NCBI GenBank assembly: GCA_930367205.1
Contig: OV884009.1
Coordinates: 99,345,189 to 99,409,188 of the forward strand
DNA: 64,000 bases
DNA from: Acanthosoma haemorrhoidale
Lineage: Eukaryota; Arthropoda; Insecta; Hemiptera; Acanthosomatidae
Direction of reading: 5' to 3'
Below are positions 1-12,894 of the stretch, piece after piece. The notes under the pieces are model-generated. The model worked only from the letters and a program-made list of their open reading frames with translations, had not been told where the DNA came from and made no database searches. A program made the position numbers and the translations under genes. Positions within the stretch are counted from its first letter, which is position 1, and every line of letters starts with the position of its first letter.

Positions 1-263
1 CGTCTAAATTGATGTTTAATTACAAATAAATAATTATTTTTTTGAATATCATCGATAATGACTATCACATTATCAATCTGATTATAATTAGCACACATAA
101 ATAAATGACTTGCATTTTATTGCATATTTATTTTCTAGTTACTAATTGTTTTCTAACTGTCTTTAAACATTATGGTCAATGATAGCATTTTGAAAAGTAA
201 TACATTTATCTAATTTGGTTAATTATACTACAAATTGTAGCTCAGTGATTACTAGGTACTTAC

Positions 264-362
264 GCCTGACCAAGATCCTATATCCCACATTGGAGGACAA
301 GACAATGTATGGCATGGCTCTCTCTCTCTTGGTCTAGTTCCCTTGCAAAGGAAATCCGGAAC
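264..362 (-). CDS. ADAMTS-like gene, exon 7: rest of third TSP1 repeat and start of a fourth
   Basis: This 99-nt exon (codons 278-310) lies between acceptor ATGTTTAG and a consensus GTAAGT donor, phase 0 at both ends. It encodes VPDFLCKGTRP, EPCHTLSCPP and then MWDIGSWSG. The first part is the second half of a TSP1 repeat. The WxxxxW end is the opening of a fourth repeat whose CSxTCG core must lie in the next exon, beyond position 1 of the window. The other two frames contain stops. The gene therefore continues out of the window on the left. Confidence 0.9.
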
Positions 363-3300
363 CTAAACATAAATGTATAGTTATTAAAATTGTAAACCAT
401 ATAATTTATTGGAGTTAATTCATCACAATTTAAATATTTAAATTTAATACTACCTATATTTATGACCTAATTGTGACAAGTAACAAATAATTACCCAAGT
501 GCTTTCCACAAGTTTTCTGCCTTTACCACAATTACATATTGTTTATCCCCCCCATCTATGAAATCTTACATTTTTATTTAGTTTATTATTATTATTATCA
601 GTGTTTAGAATTTCATACTTCCTTGGAATATTTTGAGGATATTATCCTAAGCAGGCTATATTAGACAAGGGTTAGGCACAGTTTATTTAATATTGTTGAT
701 TTTTTAAAACTTTTTTTTGAGTTTCTGTACTTTTTTGACAGCTTTATACTCCAGATAGGTGTCAGGGTGTCCTATGGGATCAAACCATTATAGGAAACGA
801 TGATGTGGAAAATCCTGCAGCACTCCAATCCGTAAATTTTCCTTAATTCTTCAGCCAAATACTGGTTCTTCCTTTCTCTTCTTTTCAGTTACTACCTTTT
901 GCAAATCGTCATTTGCAGGCACTGCTATTTCAATGATTCCATTATTTTTCATTTAGGTGATAAATCCAACAAAATAAAGCTGTGGTTGAGTATCAATTTT
1001 CCATATTTAACATGTGTCATTTTTTCTGGTAGGGGGCTACTCTATGAGAGGCCAAAACATCTCCAAATCCTCCCAGATATCATTCCTAAAAATATCTGCA
1101 GATTTTCCACAATAAATAATAAAATCTTATATGCAATTGATAATATAATTGAAAATAACAAACATTTTTACTCGGAATATACTCTGCTTTCCCGACAGTT
1201 TTCATTTGATAATCACGAATGATTCCTTTATGCAAAAACTTTTGTAAGGTGTAATTTGCCTCTTGAATGTTTCTCTAAAATTTTTTCATTTTTTTTTCAG
1301 GGTTTTTCTGGGGTCTAATTTTCCCACAGACATCACTTAAATCAACAGTTTACCTATCCAAAAATGGATAAATCTTAAAATGTGCATAAATATATCTCTT
1401 TAAATTGTTTTAGAAATATTGGAGAGACATTATTACATGACAAATATTAAGAAAATTAATGTTTACTGTTTTCATAATAAAACAAACAGAAATAAAAATA
1501 AAAGGTTTTTTTTTTGTGCGAGGGCATTCATAATTCTCTCTTCCTAATTACAGTACTTAGTAAAATATTTATTAACTAATTTTTAGCTATACCTAATTTA
1601 TTATATCCTAGCTTTAAACTATTTATTGTATACTAGCTTATTACAGTTAAATGAGAGGTCAACCAAAACTAAACGGAAAACAGATGGGGATGTTTTGACT
1701 TCTACACAAGTTGATGGAGGAGACAGCACCACCCATTACTATCTTCTACAGTAGTCAATCATAATGAAAGCAGTAAGGTTGTTTTATATTTTCAACGCTT
1801 CATCTGCCATCAAAAATAATTATACTACCTTGTATAAAAAATTAAACAAATCTGGAAAAGCCGCTACTCATCAGATCTACTAATTTTATTTTATACATTA
1901 TTAAACATAGAGACTACATACATTATTAAGAGTGAAACTGGTGAATTACTCTTGGATACCAGGGATATCCTTGACAAGCAACATTTAAGTGCATGCAAGA
2001 ATATATGATGAATATTTAAAATACTTTGGTACAAAATAGTATTCATTAAGTAAATATTTGACAGCATTGTGAAGAAATATTCAAAATATGTTCACAAAAG
2101 TAAGGAAAATAAGCAAAAGCTGTGAAATTTAATATGAATAAAGTAGGGAATGATAAAATCAAGCAGAAATCCCAAGATAAAATTAGTGAGTTGATCTTGG
2201 AAAAGAAATATGCATCCAAGAAGAAATTTACATAAGTAAAAACACCGCAAACAAAGTTCTAGATGTGAAAGAAAAGAATTTTTGGTGGAAGAACGTCCTA
2301 CTTAATCAACCATTTCTAAACAGCAATTATTCATGGCGTGGTGCTGCTACCTATGATATATTGAAGGAACTGCCTCAGCTTTATACTTTTGAACCCTTTG
2401 AACAGATCAAGAATAGTAAGTAAGAGCCTGGAACAGAGAAGAGAAGGGCTCATTAGAATCTTTTGGATACTAATCATCATGAGTGAGTAAAATAACTTTA
2501 GCCAAGCAGAGGGAGAGAGCGAAGGAATGGATTGGCCCAACACTGCATTAATCAGTCACCAAGTAAGATATTTGCAACATCACCAACCTGAATCTAATCA
2601 AAAATAATTCATATCAATTGCTCTCACGACGTCAACCTTCAGCCTTAAATTGCACTACTAATCATTACTTATATTTATATCCAGTTTACTTTATATATAT
2701 ATGTAAAGATATTCTGGAATTTTGATTTTCTAAAAATGAAAATTTATTACCTGTAATTTTAATTCGATTAAAATTAAATTCCAAAGACGTGACCTCTCCT
2801 TTGGCCAATGAGAGTGAGCCAGGTGACATTGAAAAGCAAAAGTTTAGTTGATGCCTAATCTGTAATAAGGGTGGTGCTCCTGTTCTTAGTGATCGCTTAC
2901 TATTATAAGTTATTAAAGAACGATCCTTCTACAGAATAAAGAATATTTATACTATCAACATGGAGGTTGGGGCCACTTCAAGAAAAAGCACTGTTGCAGA
3001 AGAATCATTGGACATACCGACGACCAGAAAAAAGAAAAAATGAAACGAGATATGTTCAATTTGAGGGCCTGTCCAGGGTTATTTAATAGAGTCCGGGAGT
3101 AGTTGATTAGCTCTTGCTTATAAATATTAGTATTCAATTCTTAAAATCATTAAGGATAATGTGGTCAAAAGTTCACTAAAACCAAAATAATTATAGAATT
3201 GTGTGCATGTTAAATTAAGAATTAAGAATTTTATTTTCTGTAACGTACACAATTTATACACTTTTCACATATTTATTTTGTACGCATCTTGACGTAAACT
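363..3300 (-). other. Intron of the ADAMTS-like gene, unassigned AT-rich sequence
   Basis: This is the distal part of the 12.5-kb intron between exons 6 and 7. I see no recognisable gene or transposon domain. The short open frames here lack codon bias and motifs. A short frame beginning ATGGAGGTTGGG near 2959 reads about 27 codons to a stop and has no recognisable similarity. Confidence 0.4.
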
Positions 3301-3316
3301 TTCAATATGTCATCTT

Positions 3317-4440
3317 ATTCAGATAAATCCAACCCCAGTGAGAAACCCACACAAAAATACGTGGATAAATATGTGTTAAGATCTGGGAATTAAGACGAAA
3401 TGCACCCACCAAATCCAACCCCACCTCATCGAAAGACGATTCATCACCTGTAATGACAATATTAAAGCAAATGCAACAACAAATGTTACAAGTAAATAAT
3501 AATTTGACAGAACAAATCACGAGAATTAATAACAACTTAACAGAATAAAGAGGACTAATAACGCGTGGACAAAGAAGTAGAGCAACTTACTCAACAGTAT
3601 AATTATTTTCGCACCGATATCGTTGAACAGATAACGACAATACAGCGAAAAGTGAGTTTAATCCCACAAAATAATGATCGGGATCTTAACATAAAGGGAG
3701 GGGAAGACATTTGATTAGAAACAATGAGAAAAAGTACACCTACGCACGAGCAAACGACCCTTGATCCCTTTTGTAGACTCGGTTCCTGCCAATACATGTG
3801 TGAAATCAGGACCGAAATTGACGACAAGTTCTATTTCGACAACAATCGGGATGACTTACCCGTACAAATAATAGACATAATATATATATATATATATATA
3901 TAAAAGTTAAGGCTAGTGGTATGGGGATATTAAGCCTAATAGCCACATATTTTAATGTAAATAAACCCATAATGTATATATAGAAGATCAGAAGGAGAAT
4001 AAAGCCAGTTATAAACCGAACCATTGCGTATTATTCTTAACCCAGGCGACGCGAGGCCAATCAAGGCGGACCTGGTGTGCAAGCTAAAAAGAAATGTGCT
4101 GAACCTAATACAGGCTGACGAAGACACCCCATGGGCTCTGATAAAGGAAACGCTAAAGAAGGCATATGGGGGCGACAGATGGACACCGGAGGAGGACATC
4201 TTCCAAATGTTCAGGGGGACGAGACACTCAAAGCAGACTAAAGGACAATACGCCACGGAGCTTTTAGCGAGATTTAATAAAATAACCCAAAATATGAGAG
4301 AGGCCGTGAGCTTGGTGGAAGTAGAAGCCATGATGGCATTCATCTCGACCATTCAATTCAAGGCTGCATAAACGAAATTCAACCACATTTATGCCAAATG
4401 GTCATTGAAAATGGACAAAAGAGTGCATATGTGCCAGCAA
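3317..4440 (+). pseudogene. Decayed LTR-retrotransposon gag region (Gypsy element A)
   Basis: The plus strand carries gag-like coding in several frames. Near 3318 an ATG opens a 28-codon frame that stops at 3404. Soon after, a second frame encodes a glutamine- and asparagine-rich helical stretch (KQMQQQMLQVNNN). At 4024-4371 an open 115-codon frame reads like the retrotransposon gag helical domain (WTPEEDIFQMFRG, YATELLARFNKI). A frameshift then continues the similarity as CINEIQPHLCQM to about 4440. Stops and frameshifts show that it is inactive. An (AT)n run at 3879-3902 and about 120 bp of noncoding sequence split it. Assignment to the same element as the protease and reverse-transcriptase remnants downstream is inferred from order and strand. 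Confidence 0.55.
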
Positions 4441-4779
4441 AGTCGTGGAGGCCATTTGCCTGATGTGTTATTCCATAAATAACCCTATCCTATTGACTTT
4501 ATAATTCAATAAAAAAATAACAACAAAAATACTAAAAACTGTTTTTTATTTAAATAAAATCTTGCCTTAATTCTGGGAGACCGTTTATTTCAAATAATGT
4601 AAGTTAATTATTAAACATTTTTTATTGAAATTTTTTTTTTCAAATTAACGTTTATGGTAGCAATTGTTCGAAAGGTATTTTTATCGGATAATATATTAGT
4701 GATATAATTATTAAGATTATTTTTTACAATTATCAACAGAGGTGAAGCTGTTATATTATTACTACAGCAAGATCAGCGA

Positions 4780-5490
4780 AACCGTTAATCTTATGGTTTG
4801 ATTCCTGGTTGTAGCTTATTTACTACCAATAGTGTGCAATATAAACTTCATCAGGTTTTCTCTGTAGGTTGACATATGCTAGGAGTCTGTCTAGCGTTTC
4901 GTTATTCTTCGGGTAGATTCAACGTTTTCGTGTTGGAAGGCCCAGTAATTATTACATAGAGGATTCATCCGCTAGGAACATACTCAGGAGAATCCATGGA
5001 AAGTTAGTCTGGTTCCCATTGATGAGGGATGGATCCTTTCCGAGCCGCTCTTAATAGATGTATATATATGCCACATAATTCTGGTGTGTTGGCATATATA
5101 CCTGATGTATCATGTTATGAGTTTACGGGGAATGTCCGTTTACGACTATTCCTTTGCTGGCGGCCTAGTTGGTGGTCAGCCTGATGCGTATTTGTTTATT
5201 GATCTGACTCATTGAATGATCATTGACGGTGTGCCCCGACAGTGCACTATGTTCAGGAGAAGAGGTACAGGGTAGTTATTATAGGTAGTTTATGTAGTAT
5301 TGGAATGATCACGAATTCCCACTCGGTATCTAAGGGTAGTCGAAAACCGTCCGGATCCGAAAGGAGAGGGTGAACGTCGTCTGGATGCAGGAGTTCTCTT
5401 TCAAGGAGGTGCTAGTTTTAGCGAGACGAAGGCAAAGAATCCCACTAGGAAGGTGTAGGGTTAACAACACCGGACTAAAACATAGCAAGG
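4780..5490 (+). repeat. Unclassified interspersed repeat, copy 1
   Basis: Parts of this segment recur in the window. Blocks around 5233-5470 (GTTCAGGAGAAGAGGTACAG, CTCGGTATCTAAGGGTAGTC, CCCACTAGGAAGGTGTAG) reappear on the opposite strand at about 50050-50420 and partly on the plus strand at about 58080-58150. No protein-coding frame is conserved between the copies. It could be an LTR or untranslated region of an LTR element, since it sits between the gag and protease remnants here. Proof would need the full-length element. Confidence 0.6.
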
Positions 5491-5502
5491 TTACCAAACA
5501 GA

Positions 5503-5697
<195 letters not shown>

Positions 5698-5899
5698 GTT
5701 CACTCCAGGTGCCATATTTTGAGAGAATGGAAAAAGCCTCCTAGTGGAATGAACGCTGTGTCGCGCACTAATTTCCCCCTCTCTTAACTGACGCCTAAGG
5801 TTTTTATTATTAAAATATAGAAACGTAGAAAGGAGTAACAGCCAATCAACGTACGGGTTTGAGTCGGGACTCAGACTAATTACAGACAAAGTTATAACC

Positions 5900-6620
5900 A
5901 AAATTATAATTCAAGCAGTTATCAATATAATCAGAATTACAATCAAAACCGTCAGAAACGGTTTCCCGATAATCGGAATCAAGACAAATCGTCAAAAGGA
6001 AAAGTTTATCAGAGCAATGGATATGTTTAACGACTTTGAAGAATCTGATGAAATTGAGCCCATAAATGACGACACACTATTTCATCATAATTAAGGATAA
6101 TACATAATAGAAGGATACCAGTTAGAATAAGCCACTGACACGTCAAAAAACGTTCGAGTCAAGCCGGTGGTTGATCGTTCCCGCTCAAGAAAATTTCGAC
6201 GAAGTAACCATCAAACCTGTTTCCCATATCCCTCTTTCACAAAATAAAACTAAACCGGACGCTTTAATCAGCTCAGTAGCGTCATTAACAAAAGAATTCA
6301 CAGATTTATTAACGAATGACAATTTTATGGAACCGAATTCCCCTAACGATTTTATTAAATGCCCCTAAATTATTATCGAAATCAACAACGTAGAATTTAA
6401 AGCATTATTAGATCGTGGATCTGGTCACTTGCATAAAAGAAAATACATATTTGACAATGAAACCGAATCTAGACTTAATGACTTATAGTGAACAAAGCAT
6501 GCGGATTATTACGGCAATCAATATAAAGCCTAAAAATATTAAAAACAAATAATTATCCCCGTTCAATTCTCCGAAGAACTACAACATGATTTACACCTAT
6601 ATGTCATCAACAACCTAGTA
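5900..6620 (+). pseudogene. Decayed Gypsy element A, gag end and aspartic protease region
   Basis: Broken plus-strand coding includes a stretch ending EESDEIEPINDDT, then an open 65-codon frame at 6171-6368 with SSVASLTKEFTDLL. Near 6370-6430 IIEINNVEFKALLD is followed by RGSG. This resembles the LLDTGA/LLDSGS active site of retroviral-type aspartic proteases, with the residue after the catalytic aspartate changed. Several stops make it inactive. The reading is cut at about 6630 by a Jockey-like insertion, and Gypsy coding resumes near 7906. Confidence 0.5.
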
Positions 6621-6629
6621 GTATAATTC

Positions 6630-7905
6630 CTTTATTGTGCAATAATTACAATCTGCCTTTTATAAGGCAATAAGTAATTAAGATATATGCTCTCATTCAT
6701 ACAATATTTACAGTTCATCATTCACTCGCTCATTCATACAATATTTACAGTTCATCATTCACTCGCTCATTCATACAATATTTACAGTTCATCATTCACT
6801 CGCTCATTCATACAATATTTACAGTTCATCATTCACTCGCTCATTCATACAATATTTACAGACAGCCCAGAGACCTCCCAAATCCACATGCGAAGAGAAA
6901 GCGGAGTCTTGGGAAGTCCCCCACGCTCCTCCATCAGCCACGTCACCGGATACTAGCCAGTGGAGGCTGACCCAGAGCGCGAGAGCCACAGACGCTCAGG
7001 ACATGATTGGAGAGACTGGCCATTGCCAGGACTCCCACTGTCACGCGTTTATAGCAGGTCACGAGGCCACTGCCGTTTCAGTCTCCGAGGAGGATTATAG
7101 GGATGAGTGGCGCAGTGCATTGACTGTGCTACAGGATTAGGGTGTTTGGAAAGGCTACTGTGGGATTTCGTAAACTTGGAAGGGATGAGTTCTAGAATGT
7201 AGGGTATATTAAGGTCGTTATGAAGGGTTTTGTTGCTGACATAATAAGGGGCATTTACTATTGTTCTCAGGACTTTTGATTGAAAGGATTGGATACGCTT
7301 GATGTTCGACTTTTTTGCTGTCCCCCATAGCTCTATTCCGTATGTCCAGATTGGTGTAAGTATAACTTTGTAGATTAGTAGTTTATTTTCTATTGAGAGA
7401 TTGGATGTCCTTTGAAGTAGTCTGTACAGTTGTCCAAAGCGTCTGTTTAGTTCTTGTCTTTTTAGTCTCGTATGTGGGTTCCAGGTCAGTCGTTTGTCAA
7501 GATGGAAGCCTAAGTACCGTACTGTCTCGGATACAGGGAGAGGAATAGAATTAATAGAATAAACTAGTGGACCAGACTTGCGACAAAGGGTGGGAGCATT
7601 TTGCTTCATTAACTTTGATCCGCCATTGATTGCACCAATACTCGATCTCGTCAAGGTGTTTTTGAAGGTTATGGGATGCTATGTCGGGGTCTGGATGGGA
7701 TGACAAGACTGCAGTGTCATCTGCAAATGTGGCCAAGAAGGTATTGGGAGTAGAGGGGACATCAGCGGTGTATAGGTTATAGAGGATGGGGCCTAGGACA
7801 CTGCCCTGTGGAACTCCTGCACTTATGGGATAGTAGTTAGAGTATTCTAAACCACAGCGGACTTGGAAGAAGCGGTTTGAAAGGTAGGACTGTAGGATTA
7901 GGCAA
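6630..7905 (-). mobile_element. Jockey-like non-LTR retrotransposon, 5'-truncated copy 1
   Basis: Minus-strand coding from about 7900 to 7049 gives the second half of a reverse transcriptase: FADDTAVLSS (the catalytic DD motif), VRYLGFHLDKRLTW and the C-terminal region with TPIWTYGIELWG. One frameshift separates the two open frames (7551-7736 and 7049-7654). The 3' untranslated region runs to about 6630 and ends with the family terminus (ATTGTAATT...CACAATAAA on the minus strand). The 5' break at about 7905 lies inside the RT domain, the usual result of incomplete target-primed reverse transcription. It sits inside Gypsy element A. It belongs to the same family as the copies at 15.9, 23.8, 27, 50.9 and 58.9 kb. 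Confidence 0.85.
6714..6861. repeat. Tandem repeat, four 37-bp units in the Jockey 3' UTR
   Basis: Four perfect or near-perfect 37-bp units (each beginning TTCATCATTCACTCGCTC) with a partial unit before them at 6691-6713. The other Jockey copies in the window carry only one or two units. Confidence 0.95.
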
Positions 7906-8860
7906 TAAAAAGATTAAATTATATTTCTACCACGATTCACTTCAAGACAGTGAACAATTACAAGTAACCAATTTTAGCGTTATCGGAAACGGTATCGCTG
8001 AGGAACAGTACAACAGTGAAATGCTAAGAATTAAAGAAAAACTCCCATCTATCGAAGATAAATTCGAAACCTTGATTCTGATTTCATACGGTACTTTTAG
8101 CGAAGTTCGCGGAACTATCAAGCATTTCAATCAAGCATCAAGTCTGAATTAGAAATTAAAAACTATCTTTCTTTCTTCTATAAAAATTATCCAATTCCAA
8201 CGTCCAACGTTAGTCGTCCTTATGTCCAGATTTACGTTGACGACATTAACATTATGTTTGTTTACTAGAACGCCTATTGAACAAGTTACGGGAATACCAA
8301 GTAACTATTAATTTCAATAAGTCTCAATTTTTCAAGGACAAACTAGATTACGTTGGGTACGTTTTAACACCACAAGGTATAGCCACAACCAAATAAAGTC
8401 AAATTAATACACGATTTCTCAATACCGAAAAATAGAAAGCAATTCAAATCTTTTCTTGTTTTAACCAGTTATAATCAGAAATTCTCTCAACACTATTCAC
8501 ACCATTTCGGAAAATTAAATAGACTTCTAAAACAGCAAAATTAGTGGAATTGGAACGACAAGGACACTCAAGTTTTCAATACAATTAAGGAGCTGTTCTC
8601 AGAAAACATTTTACTTGGAGACTGATGCCAGTAATTTCGAACTAGGAGCACAATTCTATCAAATCATTGACAGGGACAAACGAACTATTCAATTGGCAAG
8701 CAATGTACTACAAGGGCTCAAGTTCAGATACACCACCACCGAGAAAGTGCTCCTTGCTATTATTTAGTCAAGCAAGAAATTTAAAGTTTATCTATTAAAC
8801 AAAACGTGTGCTGAATCAGATTCTGGATATTTCCGACCCGTATCTAGTCTCTGTTATTCA
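7906..8860 (+). pseudogene. Decayed Gypsy element A, reverse transcriptase and RNase H remnants
   Basis: After the Jockey insertion, plus-strand coding continues in broken frames. An open frame at 7877-8152 precedes RT-like text. Around 8290-8400 it reads LREYQVTINFNKSQFF then YVGYVLTPQGIA, the conserved block after the RT catalytic site in Gypsy elements. At about 8610-8800 follow LETDASNFELGAQFYQ, IQLASN and YTTTEKVLLAI, typical of the RNase H-like domain. Many stops and indels show that it is inactive. No LTR was identified for this element. Confidence 0.75.
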
Positions 8861-9061
8861 GGAAAAGCTAAAAATATGAACGAATTTCGCGTTTTTCAGT
8901 TTTTTGTTTATATCTCTAAAACTATTGACTCTACGACAAAAAAAAATAGGTAAAATAATATACTACAAATTTGATTTCTACGTATTTTTTCGTCAGTGGC
9001 ATGGTTTAAGCGCTAGAATGCGTCGAAATATCGCGAAAATCTGATCAAGGGCCTAAAAAGG

Positions 9062-9560
9062 AAGATGAACTTGTTAAGCAACCAATCTCCCTACTATCAA
9101 TACCACCCATCACCAATTGTATCAGGGGAAAATATCGCTGTTTACTGGGATCATTCCACCAGTACCAACCACACGGTTCTAAATAATAGGCCAGGCATCT
9201 TATTGATAGATAAGAAAAGATGCCTGCTACAGATTATTGAGAGAGGAGTGCCTACGAATGATAATCTTTAAAGGTAGTACCTGCAAAGAAGCGAAAAGCC
9301 TGTGCTTATCAGAAGAGTTAAGACAAATCTTAAGATTGGAGATTTTCCAGATCTTCTTTTCCTGCTGTGGTTTGATTCCGGAATACTTGTAGGAATCTAT
9401 CCGGATGGTAGAGCTGCCGAAGGATACACTTGATAGAGTTAAGCAAGCAAAACTTTTGGGAACTGCCAGCATAGTTCGAAAACTCAGGAACATAAAATAA
9501 TCTAAGCCTAACCCTTGACTTATAGTGGGGATAGGTAAATATTCCCGGAGAATAATGAGG
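9062..9560 (+). pseudogene. Retrotransposon-derived C-terminal nuclease-like domain, broken
   Basis: An open frame at 9065-9271 reads ENIAVYWDHSTSTNHTV, NRPGILLIDKK and ERGVPTNDN. After several frameshifts LLGTASIVRKLRN appears near 9450-9490. From memory, arthropod and cnidarian retroelement polyproteins share a terminal segment with the order YWD...TD...NRPDIV..DK...LIDIAVP.D.N...LLGTA.I.RK, with a pattern like PD-(D/E)XK nucleases. The catalytic-type D of IDIAVP is replaced here (IIERGVP). The exact clade is not certain. Confidence 0.45.
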
Positions 9561-11190
9561 AAGTATAATAATAATATCAGAGTGGCTTTTTGCATGAATG
9601 GTTCATGGTACACTAACTATTCTCAGTCTGAACCATTTTAGAGGAAATGAGGGAGTTCAGCACAACATACAACCCGTCAAGTGACAAATATGGTAGCATA
9701 ACATATAGCATTGTGGAGCTGTAAAAATCTAGGGAAAAGATAAACTTCCTTTTAGTGCTGATTATAAGGGTTAGGTTGACAGTGGTGGAATATGTGGATT
9801 AACTGTAGCATCAGAAATTTGAGGCAGTCACTGGATATGGAGATGGATGGCCTATCCTACCTACTATCCAATTTTCCCTTCAGCAAGTAGAAATTTTAGC
9901 ATTTTAACACATGGGATTATTCATTATAAATGAACAAGTTTAACTGTTTGCTTACATAAATGACTAGTGTCTCATAGTCAGGATCTTCATAGCATCCAGG
10001 AATGTGTGTGCTCCTTACCCTGGATGCTGCTTAAAAATAATGGAATATTGTTAAATATCAATGGAAAAAAACAATAATTGACCAAAAGCAGTTTATCTAT
10101 TAGGAGGATATGGGTTTGAACAGGTGGATCAATGGATCAATTGATATTCCTGTGCTTAGTGGTCTGCGGAGATAACAATTTTCATCCCTAACAGTTCAAA
10201 GGAGCTTTTGAGTTATTTTTTTATATAATAATGTTTCTGGTTAGCCAAGCTTAAAAGAAGCAAAATGAAATCTAAGTTTACTTACCAACATTACAGGGCT
10301 TTGCCCTAAAGACATGGTCATAACCAAACCAGAAGCCAATAATCTCTTTAGTATTTGAGAGGATGGAAAACTCAAAAGAATATACAGTCCTTCATAGGAA
10401 GGAGGCCATTGTAGGATAATATGTAATAAGAAACTACAGAGTATATTAAAAGAACTGTAAGTTGGTGGAATATTTAAAAATAAGCTGACTTTGTTAGATA
10501 GGGCAGTTAGCAGTAGATGGTCAAAGGCTCTACCCAAAGAAAATTGTTATGGGCCAAGATGGAAGGAAAAATAAACACAGAAACTCCTAGGCTTTGTTGG
10601 GAGGAAGATATCCAATGATATTTACTAGGAACTCCTGATTAAGGACAGCGAAGTCTGGAGGTGACTTCGTGAGGACCATAACCCACCCATTCCGGCTTGT
10701 AGTGTGACATAAAGTAAAATAAGTAATTTTTTTCATTAAATTTGAATTTGTGAGAAGAATGCCGTCAGTCTCTACATGCTTTAAGCGAAATGAGTAAGTG
10801 AGTAGTATATAATGTCAATATACAAAAAAAATAAACTATTATGGATCCTTTATTTATTGCATGAACCTGAAATTCCTCATTTATTTAAAGTAGTTTTAAT
10901 CTAATAACCAAAATTTGTTACCATATATTTATGTGTAATTACTTAAAATATTATTTTAAGTAACAGCCCCCTGTTTCAAGAAATAGTGCTCCTTCACTTG
11001 ACAGGTTCTTTTATTGTTTTAGAAATGGGCATAAGGCAATAATAATAAATTAATAAATAAATAATTAATAAACAATAATTTATTAATTATAAAAACTGTT
11101 TTTAAATTTTTTGTTTCTTTTTAACAATATTACTTATTTATTTTTGCAGTTATTTAACAATTATGGGTTAATAATTTTTTTTCATTAACA
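9560..11190. other. Unassigned intron sequence
   Basis: AT-rich intron sequence of the ADAMTS-like gene. The longest open frame (10241-10537 minus) has no motif I recognise. No repeat or RNA gene was found. Confidence 0.35.
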
Positions 11191-11880
11191 GTGAAAACTC
11201 CACTCATTCATTTCATAGCTAAACTACACTCTCTCCCTCTCTCTGAAAGCTCCCTAAAATATCTCAAATTCATCTTCTCTAACCGTGCTCATTATGTAAC
11301 AATTTTTAACTTGCCCCAATCAAACTTAGTGGATATCCTGAAAGGCGTACCGCAAGGCTCATCCTTCTCTCTGCTACTCTTTTACCTCTACCTGTTAGGT
11401 CTCCCAAGCATTCTAAAAATCTGAAAGTACTATTATTTGTATACTGATGAGTTCCAAAGATACCATTCCTTTCATCCCTCCAACTTTGGTACAAATTTTA
11501 AGTATATCATGCTGATTTTAGGTATCAGCTCATTCACTGTACTGCAATTACTTGAGTCTAAATATTATATATTATATTATAAATTTATTCTAATATAAAT
11601 TAAATTTAATAACTGACCACAAGACATACCAAATTCCAAAATTAATTCCGTTAAAGTTCTTCAAGAATCTACAGTTAAAGAACAAGAACTTCTCGATCAA
11701 CAACACTTTAACATGAAATGACCATCTACAGCTGTTTAACTGCACAGTTTTCTCCCTCTCTTTGAGTTAATCTTCTTTTCTCGCTTGTCTTCCCTCACTT
11801 AGACTATTGCATCTTTGTGCACAATGGACTTTGAATAACCTTAGAAACAAGAGATCCCTGGAGATTTCTGACTTGAACAA
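11191..11880 (+). pseudogene. Non-LTR retrotransposon reverse-transcriptase fragment
   Basis: Plus-strand coding reads IHFIAKLHSLPLSESSLKYL, then GVPQGSSFSLLLFYLYL, equivalent to the GVPQGSVLGPLLFxLY block of CR1/Jockey-type RTs. The downstream catalytic YxDD block is not intact (YTDEFQ near 11440). After stops, a trace of the thumb region (FFSRLSSLT) appears near 11780. It is a dead internal fragment. The clade (CR1-like) is inferred from the RT block only. Confidence 0.65.
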
Positions 11881-12894
11881 TGGGTTTTCCTGATTATACA
11901 AGTCAGTATTTTATTTTGATAAATCGACAACTTTGTCTATTTACAAAATCTTTATTGGGGCACAATCACTTTTAATTTTAGTACTTAATTATTAGTTAAT
12001 AGTTAAATGCTATGAAATGTCAAAACTTAAAAATATGTAAAAAAAAATCTAAACAAGTGTGCATAAAAAGAGGAATGCTATATATAAAGTTTTAAAGAAG
12101 GTACTAAGTGGTAATATTTTTTATGTTGCATTTTATTGAACATCATCTTTTATAAGTAACCATCCAAGTCTCTTCATCCAAATTAAATTCAGGTTAAAAA
12201 AACAGCAAAAATTTCATGTTTGGGAGTATATCAATGGATCTAGCTGGTAGTCAGTTAAAAAGCACACCTAGATTGCTTAGATTAGCTCGAAAGATGAGAC
12301 ACCATTGTACACATAGGGCCTACGTCCTAGATCAAAATAGACATTAATATCTGCCATCATGACATGACATCATGGCACTCAGCCTGTTAAATATTAATAA
12401 ATTATCTTACGGTTTACTTATGTAAATAAGGTTAAAAACAAAAAAAAAACTGAAATTTTGACAAATTAATTTATTATATTAGCTTTAGTATGAATAAAAT
12501 TTCGAATAGAGACCAATATGGCCGTTGGATCTCTTTGAAAAACATTTAAAATAAAAGCCTCTAAGGTCTCTTCTTTATATAAATGTATATTGGGAGATAT
12601 TCAGGACTTTTATCTTGAATATTAAAAAAAAAAAAATCTATTAATCATTTAACTTTCTTAGGAAAATATATGATTGTTTTCATCATGAAAAAATATATTA
12701 TATTATAAAATGGAAGCAGCAAGTCAATCTCCCAACACTTAGCACTTGCTGGTTAATAGCTTATTTGATATTATAAGCAAACTGCAATGTAACACTTCTT
12801 TAACTGCACGTATTAGAGTGTTATATTTGTCTAAGGAAACACTACACCAATATATTTTTCTTATGCTGTTAGTACTTCTACAGATATTACATGC
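11881..12894. other. Intron sequence next to exon 6, unassigned
   Basis: AT-rich sequence. The open frame that continues exon 6 to 12739 is judged intronic because it loses the TSP1 pattern after position 12895. Nothing else was recognised. Confidence 0.4.

Noticed and set aside
4763..4830. GGTTTGATTCC as part of a tRNA-derived SINE
   Set aside because: A single B-box-like match without an A box or a second copy is not enough.
10241..10537. 98-codon minus open frame
   Set aside because: It has no motif, no splice signals in a gene-like arrangement, and its composition is like the surrounding intron.
12739..12894. Extension of exon 6's open frame beyond position 12895
   Set aside because: After STLTK the TSP1 pattern is lost, and the missing half of the repeat is found in the next exon.
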